Assembly: GCA_002372015.1 (NCBI GenBank) | Contig: DFIA01000023.1 | Span: forward strand, 1-10,559 | Origin: Bacteroidales bacterium UBA3709 | GTDB taxonomy: Bacteria; Bacteroidota; Bacteroidia; Bacteroidales; UBA932 | Direction of reading: 5' to 3' | Length of the DNA: 10,559 nucleotides | Shown here: piece after piece, positions 5,718 to 10,559 of the stretch | How the letters are laid out: each line of letters begins with the position of its first letter | Numbering within the stretch: the first letter of the stretch is position 1 | Translations under genes and position numbers: made by a program | Notes under the pieces: generated by a model | Database searches by the model: none | The model's input: only the letters and a program-made list of their open reading frames with translations | Told to the model about the DNA's origin: nothing

Positions 5718-7358
5718 ATGGGAAAGATTATAGTAGCTGGTATAGGCCCGGGTTCGGAGCAAGATATAACGCCGGCGGTGTTAGCGGCTGTTTCTCAGGC
5801 CGATGTGGTTGTAGGATATAAATACTACTTCCGTTTTATAGAAAAGTTCTTAAAACCGGGGGCTCGGTGTGTAGATACCGGAATGAAACAAGAACGGGAG
5901 CGTGCCGCCCAAGCTATGAGTTTGGCGCAGCAAGGCTATCAGGTTTGTGTGATATCCAGTGGCGATTCAGGTATATATGGAATGGCTCCCTTGCTGTACC
6001 AGATGTTGCATCAAAGTCAGTTGAATAATACTGCTTCAACTCCGAATAGTGACTATGCAACAGCAACTTCAAAAAATGAAGCGGATTGTAAGCAAGTGAG
6101 TGGTATGCAGTGTGATATAGAAGCTGCTGATATTGAGGGAACTGATGCAGAAGGTGTTCAGATAGAAAGCATCGGTATAGAAAAAGTAGGCGGTGCAGAA
6201 GGAGTTGAAATAGAAGTACTGCCCGGAATAAGTGCTTTTCAGAAAGCAGCATCGCTTCTTGGAGCTCCAATAGGTCATGATTTATGCCTAATCTCACTTT
6301 CAGATCTTATGACCTCATGGTTGCAGATAGAAAAGAGAATACGTGCGGCGGCATACGCAGACTTTATAACAGCGGTATATAATCCTAAGAGCCACGGACG
6401 CTACTGGCAGCTTTATCGGTTGAAAGAAATTTTTCTTGAAGAAGGTAAGAGTCCGAAAACTCCGGTTGGGTGTGTGAGACAGGCAGGTAGAGAGGATGAA
6501 AAAGTGTGGACAACCACGCTTGCAGAACTTAATCCGGAAGATGTGGATATGTTTACCATGCTTATTATAGGTAATTCTCAGACATATATACAAGATGGGG
6601 CTATGATTACCCCCCGAGGTTATTATTCAGAAAATCAGGATGTAATGGAGAGCTATGAGGAGAATAGCAGCAAGGTGGTTGGCCGATGTGCAGGTGAGCT
6701 AAAAGGGCAGAAGGTTGGACAGCAGATAATGTATAAAAGCTTCCGCACAATAGAGGCAGAACTTTCTCGACATGATTATCCCCTTGGGCATGAATGGGCC
6801 TTGCTGCATGCCATACATACAACTGCAGACTTTGATATGGAGAAAATACTTTACACAGACGAAAAAGCTGTGGAGCGTTTATATGAGAGAGTTGCCGCAG
6901 GAAAGATAAAGACAATAGTTACGGATGTAACCATGGTTACAGCCGGAATTCGCAAAGGGGCACTTGCCCGTCTTGGTATTGAGGCTAAGTGTTATCTTAT
7001 GGATGCGCGTGTAGAAGATATGGCTAAGCAGCAGGGTATTACACGCTCGCAGGCAGGAATACGCCTTGCGGTAGAAGAGAATCCCGATGCCTTGTTCGCT
7101 TTCGGAAATGCCCCGACGGCCTTGATGGAACTATGTTCGCTGATGCGTGCAGGAAAAGCTTCTCCGGCAGGAATTATAGCAGCACCGGTGGGTTTTGTGC
7201 ATGTTCAGGAATCAAAACACATGTTACTGCCTTTTAAAGATATACCTAAGATAATAGTAAAAGGCAGGAAGGGAGGAAGTAACCTTGCCGCCACTCTTTG
7301 CAATGCAGTTCTTACATTTAACGATGCTAAAGAATTAGCCCCTGGCAGAGATTTGTAG
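5718..7358 (+). CDS. cobJ: Bifunctional CobJ(CbiH) C17-methyltransferase / CobH(CbiC) methylmutase
   Basis: This is a fusion of two corrin-pathway enzymes acting in the cytoplasm. The N-terminal half (residues about 1-300, counting from the TTG at 5709) is a SAM-dependent tetrapyrrole methylase: IVAGIGPGSEQDIT at the start, SSGDSGIYGMA near 83-93, EVLPGISAFQKAASLLGAPIGHD near 169-191, and AVYNPKS near 222. It would methylate C17 and contract the ring. The C-terminal half (about 341-541) is precorrin-8X/cobalt-precorrin-8 methylmutase: SFRTIEAE, AIHTTADFD with the family's catalytic His (H370), and DVTMVTAGIRK, then AAPVGFVHVQESK. I chose ATG 5718 over the in-frame TTG 5709 because MGKIIVAGIGPG matches the usual family start. 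An insertion of about 65 residues (about 102-167) separates two conserved methylase blocks. The gene sits between the TonB receptor and cobL in one apparent operon. Confidence 0.93.
   Translation: MGKIIVAGIGPGSEQDITPAVLAAVSQADVVVGYKYYFRFIEKFLKPGARCVDTGMKQERERAAQAMSLAQQGYQVCVISSGDSGIYGMAPLLYQMLHQSQLNNTASTPNSDYATATSKNEADCKQVSGMQCDIEAADIEGTDAEGVQIESIGIEKVGGAEGVEIEVLPGISAFQKAASLLGAPIGHDLCLISLSDLMTSWLQIEKRIRAAAYADFITAVYNPKSHGRYWQLYRLKEIFLEEGKSPKTPVGCVRQAGREDEKVWTTTLAELNPEDVDMFTMLIIGNSQTYIQDGAMITPRGYYSENQDVMESYEENSSKVVGRCAGELKGQKVGQQIMYKSFRTIEAELSRHDYPLGHEWALLHAIHTTADFDMEKILYTDEKAVERLYERVAAGKIKTIVTDVTMVTAGIRKGALARLGIEAKCYLMDARVEDMAKQQGITRSQAGIRLAVEENPDALFAFGNAPTALMELCSLMRAGKASPAGIIAAPVGFVHVQESKHMLLPFKDIPKIIVKGRKGGSNLAATLCNAVLTFNDAKELAPGRDL
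6147..6215. repeat. Imperfect 21-nt direct repeat inside the CobJ insertion
   Basis: GCAGAAGGTGTTCAGATAGAA (6147 onward) recurs 48 bases later with three mismatches. It encodes AEGVQIE (147-153) and AEGVEIE (163-169). The 48-nt spacing keeps the frame, which suggests that part of the insertion arose by local duplication. The second unit leads directly into the conserved EVLPGISA block. Confidence 0.7.
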
Positions 7359-7401
7359 CAGGCTGATGATGATATGTATGGCAAATAAGTTCAAATGATA
7401 G

Positions 7402-8601
7402 ATGTCGTTGAAATTTACCATAATAGGACTTTCAGATAATCCGCATCCATATTTTGCACCAGATGTAATGGAGCTGATTTTGCACGCCAAAATTTTTTCT
7501 GGTGGTGTTCGCCATCATCGGATAGTGGAGAAGTTTCTTCCGGCCGGCAGCCAGTGGATAGATATTACTGTTCCGCTTGAGAATGTTTATGAAAAGTATC
7601 GTAAAGCAGATACTCATATAGTTGTATTTGCCTCTGGCGATCCGTTGTTTTTTGGTTTTGCCTCAACTTTGCAAAGAGTTATGCCAGAGGTTCCTATAAA
7701 AATATATCCACACTTTAACTCTCTACAGATGCTCTGTCATAAGGTTCAAATGCCTTATCACGACATGCATATAGTGTCTTTAACAGGCAGGCCTTGGAAA
7801 GAGTTTGATAATGCTCTGATAGAGCGTAGGAACAAAATAGGTGTATTGACAGACCGTCTGAAAACCCCAGACGAGATAGCGCGTAGAATGCAGGAGTATG
7901 GTTTTACTTTTTATCAGATGTTAGTGGGAGAATGTATAGGTAATCCGGAAGATGAGAAGATAAGAGAACTGAGCATAGAAGAGGCGGCAGAAAGTTCTTA
8001 TATGCAGCCGAACTGCTTGATACTCACCATTAAAAGTAATGCTCCACAAAAACGCTTTGGTATTCCTGAACACGAATTTAATCTTTTGGATGGCAGGGCG
8101 AGAATGATTACCAAAATGCCTATTCGGCTTCTTACTCTCCAGAAATTGGATTTATACAATAGAAAAACTTTCTGGGATATAGGATTCTGTACAGGTAGTA
8201 TAAGTATAGAGGCGAGGCTTGCATTTCCGCATCTCGATATTACGGCATTTGAGGTTAGACCAGAAGGTAAAAAGTTGATAGATAGCAATTCTCGCAAGTT
8301 TTCTGCTCCGGGCATAGAATACAAAATAGGAGATTTTATGCAGATAGGAATTTTGCCTGAAGAACTCTGCGATGCTGCATTTATTGGCGGGCATGGTGGT
8401 AAACTGGAAGCAATTATGTGTAAGGTGTATAATTATCTTAGGCCGGGCGGCTGCATAGTGTTCAATAGCGTTTCTGTAAGTAGTAGAGATACATTTATAG
8501 CGGCGGCCAACTCCCTTGGAATGAAATTGGAAGAACCTATTCACATAGAAATAGACTCCAACAATCCGATAGATATACTGAAAGCAATTAAATGCGAATG
8601 A
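7402..8601 (+). CDS. cobL: Bifunctional CobL (CbiE-CbiT) precorrin-6Y/7 C5,15-methyltransferase and decarboxylase
   Basis: This 399-residue protein has two domains. The CbiE tetrapyrrole methylase (about 1-210) shows FTIIGLSDNPHPYF at the start, FSGGVRHH at 32-39, VFASGDPLFFGF at 75-86 and SLTGR near 126. The CbiT class-I methyltransferase (about 225-395) shows a SAM-binding loop FWDIGFCTGSISIEA (257-271, Asp259 and Glu270) and later AAFIGGHGGKLE (325-336) and LRPGGCIVFNSV. Together they methylate C5 and C15 and remove the C12 acetate carboxyl. The ATG gives a typical family start, 43 bp after the cobJ-cobH stop on the same strand, consistent with co-transcription. Length and motif order are normal for the fused form. 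The remaining corrin genes are not in the window. Confidence 0.93.
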   Translation: MSLKFTIIGLSDNPHPYFAPDVMELILHAKIFSGGVRHHRIVEKFLPAGSQWIDITVPLENVYEKYRKADTHIVVFASGDPLFFGFASTLQRVMPEVPIKIYPHFNSLQMLCHKVQMPYHDMHIVSLTGRPWKEFDNALIERRNKIGVLTDRLKTPDEIARRMQEYGFTFYQMLVGECIGNPEDEKIRELSIEEAAESSYMQPNCLILTIKSNAPQKRFGIPEHEFNLLDGRARMITKMPIRLLTLQKLDLYNRKTFWDIGFCTGSISIEARLAFPHLDITAFEVRPEGKKLIDSNSRKFSAPGIEYKIGDFMQIGILPEELCDAAFIGGHGGKLEAIMCKVYNYLRPGGCIVFNSVSVSSRDTFIAAANSLGMKLEEPIHIEIDSNNPIDILKAIKCE

Positions 8602-8671
8602 TAATATAGTAACAGTTGGAGCTAAATGATTTATAGTTTACATACTAAAACGCACTAATAATTTAAAAATT

Positions 8672-8793
8672 AACGCAGGGCAAACGCAGAAGCAGATTCA
8701 AACGCAAGCGCAGATGAAGCGCAACGCCAATGCCAACGCCAATGCCAATGCGCTAATGCAGATGTCGTACAGGACAAACGCAACGCCAATGCA
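8672..8793. repeat. Degenerate hexamer/low-complexity tract (AAYGCC and AACGCA units)
   Basis: A regular core at 8723-8752 consists of five hexamers in a row: AACGCC, AATGCC, AACGCC, AATGCC, AATGCG. Related AACGCA and AAGCGCAG words spread over the flanks, for example near 8672, 8683, 8701, 8717, 8777 and 8782. The tract is C- and A-rich on this strand and nearly T-poor, quite unlike the surrounding AT-rich spacer. It lies between cobL and the small secreted gene. It looks like slippage-driven expansion. The spacer from 8602 to 8671 is AT-rich with no clear terminator. Confidence 0.8.
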
Positions 8794-8836
8794 CATTACT
8801 TATTTACTGAACAAGAATAAAAACTTAAAACTATGA
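8714..8836 (+). CDS. Possible small Asn-Ala-repeat ORF overlapping the next start codon
   Basis: ATG at 8714 opens a 40-codon frame beginning MKRNANANANANALMQMSYR and ending in TGA at 8834-8836, which overlaps the ATG at 8833 of the downstream gene (ATGA). The frame is stop-free back to 8630 but has no earlier ATG. The Asn-Ala run follows directly from the hexamer repeat, and repeats of six bases stay in frame by themselves, so the open frame may be a by-product. The stop/start overlap is the only hint of translational coupling. I do not recognise the peptide and consider it more likely non-coding or a leader than a functional protein. Confidence 0.2.
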   Translation: MKRNANANANANALMQMSYRTNATPMHITYLLNKNKNLKL

Positions 8837-9402
8837 GCGTTATGAAAAAGAATTTTATAATTGTTGCTTTAACATTTTTTCTGACAATTCCGTCATTGCT
8901 ATTAGCTCAAAATACAGATAAAACTGTGGCCAAAATACGCAAAGATTATGCTGCGGCAATGGAAAAAATCAAGTTTAGCGGAGATTACTACGATAATCTC
9001 TATATTAATAGCATTGTGGTGAATGTTAATGAAATGTGGGGAGGTTCGGGGCCACATTCAGAGAAGACAGAGATTTACTACAACATGGGTAACGATGAAT
9101 CGTGGAGTATGGACCGCACTGTATTCTTTGTTAGGAGCAAATGGAATGTTTCTGTAAGAGAGTTTTTTGTGGAAATACTTTACAACGAGAAAGGCTTGCC
9201 TGAGTTTTACTTTTATAAACTTTATGGCTACGATGGCAAGCCTTATGAATTCAGATATTACTGGGAAAACGGAAAGCTGATAAAGAGCATCTGCCCAGAG
9301 GCGGTAAACAACGAAGCATTACCGGAAGCGGATGTTCCTACGCCCAAAGATGCATATAAAGCTGCTATCAAGTACCGTAATATAGATAATCTGCTATATT
9401 AA
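8833..9402 (+). CDS. Small secreted protein of unknown function
   Basis: The protein has 189 residues from ATG 8833. A second in-frame ATG at 8842 gives MKKNFIIVAL, a more typical signal-peptide start, so 186 residues is equally plausible. The hydrophobic segment ends at SLLLA|QN, a good signal-peptidase I site. The mature part (about 160 residues) begins with a Lys-rich amphipathic stretch (KTVAKIRKDYAAAMEKIK) and continues with aromatic-rich strands (NEMWGGSGPHSEKTEIYYN, EFFVEILYNEKGLPEFYFYK, EFRYYWENGKLIKSI). These read as an antiparallel beta-sheet, reminiscent of the periplasmic beta-rich proteins common in Bacteroidota. There are no membrane segments after the signal and only one Cys (near 154), so no lipobox. 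I do not recognise the family. It is not obviously part of the cob operon, being separated by a 230-bp spacer. Confidence 0.75.
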   Translation: MSVMKKNFIIVALTFFLTIPSLLLAQNTDKTVAKIRKDYAAAMEKIKFSGDYYDNLYINSIVVNVNEMWGGSGPHSEKTEIYYNMGNDESWSMDRTVFFVRSKWNVSVREFFVEILYNEKGLPEFYFYKLYGYDGKPYEFRYYWENGKLIKSICPEAVNNEALPEADVPTPKDAYKAAIKYRNIDNLLY

Positions 9403-9492
9403 ACGGAATTATCTGTTTTAGGTAGTGGTTGTATTGTATTGACTTGCAACACGTTGTTCGGGCGTTTACGGAGTATGAGCAGATAAATTGGA

Positions 9493-10140
9493 TTATATTA
9501 TTTGATTAGCCATACGTTGTCCGGCTTTGTAAGCTCGTTGAAGGTCTTCCTCCCAGTGAGTATCGCGCCAAGCCCGCTTTATAGGTTCTGGGAATGCCGA
9601 TAGCTCGTAGCGATTATAGTCCTTTACCTGATATGTGTTGTATGCATCAACATGCTCTACTTGGCCAAAGCCTCTTTGGAGGCAACTCTCTATTATGCTC
9701 ATACACCGGTAAATGTCCTTTGCTTGTTCTTCATTAGCATTCATGGTATAACTGAGTACAACCGGTATTTTTTTGGGGGCAGTTAGGCTGAAGTCTGTGT
9801 ACGAAAGCCACGGAAAAATCAGTCGTTCTAACAAGGCTCGTAGTTGTGCGGTTACCTCGCTGAAATATATCGGCGAACCCATAGCCAATCCATCTGCCTG
9901 TGCAATATCTTCCAGAACTGGTGTTAGAGCGTCCTTAATCTTGCAGATATGAGAGGCGTTTCCTTTAAGTTTGCAGGCCATGCACGATATACACCCTTTG
10001 TACTGCATATCGTAGAGCCTTACGGTCTTAACCTCTATATCTTTGCTCACAGACTGAGCTCCTTCTGTAAATTTTTGCAGCATGGCAGCCGTATTGAAAT
10101 TCTTACGTGGCCCGCCATCAATAACAATCATCTTTTTCAT
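9493..10140 (-). CDS. Flavodoxin-fold NAD(P)H-dependent oxidoreductase with Cys cluster
   Basis: This 215-residue cytoplasmic protein of the NADPH-dependent FMN reductase / iron-sulfur flavoprotein family has no signal peptide. The flavin phosphate loop is IDGGPRKNFNTAAML (about 7-21). ADGLAMGSPIYFSEVTAQLRALLERL (about 82-107) is the second FMN-contact block and dimer helix typical of the family. Between them lies C50-x2-C53-x2-C56-x9-C66, close to the compact Cys motif of Isf-type iron-sulfur flavoproteins, so a 4Fe-4S cluster is possible; many relatives carry the motif without a demonstrated cluster. The C-terminal part (about 165-210) is helical and charged. The gene converges on the small secreted gene across 90 bp with no convincing terminator hairpin. 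Likely role: reduction of quinones, nitro compounds or an electron-transfer partner; the substrate is not readable from sequence. Confidence 0.85.
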   Translation of the reverse strand: MKKMIVIDGGPRKNFNTAAMLQKFTEGAQSVSKDIEVKTVRLYDMQYKGCISCMACKLKGNASHICKIKDALTPVLEDIAQADGLAMGSPIYFSEVTAQLRALLERLIFPWLSYTDFSLTAPKKIPVVLSYTMNANEEQAKDIYRCMSIIESCLQRGFGQVEHVDAYNTYQVKDYNRYELSAFPEPIKRAWRDTHWEEDLQRAYKAGQRMANQII

Positions 10141-10231
10141 ATCTGTATATATTACCAGTTATAATGCTTTTATGATATATGCCTCCACAATTTCTTCAAA
10201 ATAAATGTGGGATTTGAATTGTAACGATTTA

Positions 10232-10239
10232 CAAATATA
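10232..10239 (-). promoter_or_regulatory. Candidate -7 element for the flavodoxin-fold gene
   Basis: The minus strand reads TATATTTG, a perfect match to the Bacteroidota -7 consensus TAnnTTTG, about 92 bases upstream of the ATG at 10140. No TTTG/TTG element stands at the expected -33 distance, which lowers confidence. Confidence 0.35.
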
Positions 10240-10308
10240 GTGAGATTTCATTTTATCTTAGGAGATCTATACGTTGAAGTGTTGTTAAAAAAGGAGGTGC
10301 ATAATTCA

Positions 10309-10338
10309 TTGATTTTGCAGGCAATTTACTACCTTTAC
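10309..10338 (+). promoter_or_regulatory. Candidate promoter for the DUF262-type gene
   Basis: TTG at 10309-10311, an 18-base spacer and TACCTTTAC at 10330-10338 approximate the Bacteroidota pattern with one mismatch in each element. Initiation near 10345 would give a leader of about 105 bases before the ATG at 10451. The rest of the 10141-10450 gap holds an SD-like AAGGAGGTG at 10291-10299 with no start codon suitably placed after it, and no RNA gene or repeat that I can recognise. Confidence 0.25.
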
Positions 10339-10450
10339 GAGCAGGATATAGCTTTTAGAATAATGGAAAGTAAACGATTAAGAGGTTGATAGCTAAGTAT
10401 TGAATAATATGACATTTATATGTTAGTTAGTGATGTAATAAAAATCAGAA

Positions 10451-10559
10451 ATGAGTCGAAAAATAGAAATTATTAATAATTGGACGTTACCACGTATCTT
10501 TCAGGAACTGGAGAATGGCAATATGCGCATTCCAAGATTCCAGAGAGCTTATGTGTGGG
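10451..10559 (+). CDS. DUF262 / GmrS-type protein, N-terminal 36 codons (cut by window end)
   Basis: The ATG at 10451 opens a frame reading MSRKIEIINNWTLPRIFQEL, then ENGNMRIPRFQRAYVW to the window edge, with no stop. The hydrophobic helix followed by IPxFQRxYVW is the characteristic start of DUF262 proteins. Their N-terminal domain has a ParB/sulfiredoxin-like fold, often with NTPase and DNA-cleavage roles, and occurs in type IV restriction enzymes (GmrS/GmrSD), SspE, BrxU and similar anti-phage proteins. The catalytic DGQQR-type motif of this domain would lie further downstream, outside the window. Orientation is away from the flavodoxin-fold gene. Whether it is a full GmrSD, a shorter DUF262 protein or a decayed copy cannot be judged here. 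The family call rests on one short but distinctive motif. Confidence 0.7.
   Translation, partial: MSRKIEIINNWTLPRIFQELENGNMRIPRFQRAYVW

Noticed and set aside
5914..6297. Minus-strand ORF of 127 codons (Leu/His-rich) antisense to cobJ
   Set aside because: It is a shadow of the cobJ coding frame, with low-complexity translation and no family signature.
9403..9492. Bidirectional terminator between the convergent genes
   Set aside because: Only a short CAACACGTTG palindrome is present, with no stable stem and no T-run, so I cannot support a terminator.
10291..10299. AAGGAGGTG as a ribosome binding site
   Set aside because: No ATG/GTG/TTG lies at 5-10 bases with a convincing ORF; the TTG at 10309 would give only 26 codons, and Bacteroidota rarely use Shine-Dalgarno sequences.

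Overview
The window looks like a chromosomal segment of a Bacteroidota bacterium, most likely order Bacteroidales, but I cannot name a genus. The reasons are moderate to low GC with heavy use of ATA and AGA codons, start codons without Shine-Dalgarno sequences, a short-plug TonB-dependent receptor, a fused CobJ/CbiH-CbiC protein beside CobL/CbiET, and a lantibiotic dehydratase of the type found in this phylum.

Left part (1-3450, genes on the minus strand). The left edge holds a tandem array of a 76-bp unit running off the window. It abuts a decayed fragment of a LanB-type lantibiotic dehydratase (about 168-549), which lacks both ends and is broken by a 4-bp tandem duplication. Upstream in the direction of transcription lie a secreted pepsin/retropepsin-like aspartic protease (550-1509) and two adjacent TraB/GumN (Tiki-like) lipoprotein paralogues (1608-2516 and 2545-3450). 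The paralogues share nearly identical DNA at both ends but have diverged cores. Export signals, two hydrolase-like families and a peptide-modifying enzyme remnant suggest a decayed peptide (RiPP) maturation, export or immunity locus; this is inference.

Middle part (3617-8601, plus strand). A divergent 166-bp intergenic region leads into a compact set: a TonB-dependent outer-membrane receptor, a CobJ(CbiH)-CobH(CbiC) fusion and a CobL(CbiE-CbiT) protein, separated by gaps of about 43 bp. Together they suggest uptake of a corrinoid, cobalt or tetrapyrrole coupled to corrin-ring synthesis: C17 methylation with ring contraction, C11-to-C12 methyl migration, then C5/C15 methylation with decarboxylation. 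I see no cobalamin riboswitch in the short leader. CobJ carries an unusual insertion of about 65 residues with an internal repeat.

Right part (8602-10559). A 230-bp spacer contains a degenerate hexamer repeat (AAYGCC units) that could encode a small Asn-Ala ORF overlapping the next start codon. It is followed by a small secreted protein of unknown function (8833-9402), then a convergent flavodoxin-fold NAD(P)H:FMN reductase-like protein with an iron-sulfur-type cysteine cluster (9493-10140). After a gap of about 310 bp, the first 36 codons of a DUF262/GmrS-type gene run off the right edge, possibly the start of an anti-phage or restriction locus.

Local repeats recur across the window: the 76-bp array, the 4-bp duplication, the paralogue ends, the CobJ insert and the hexamer tract. 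This suggests slippage and recombination are active in this segment.
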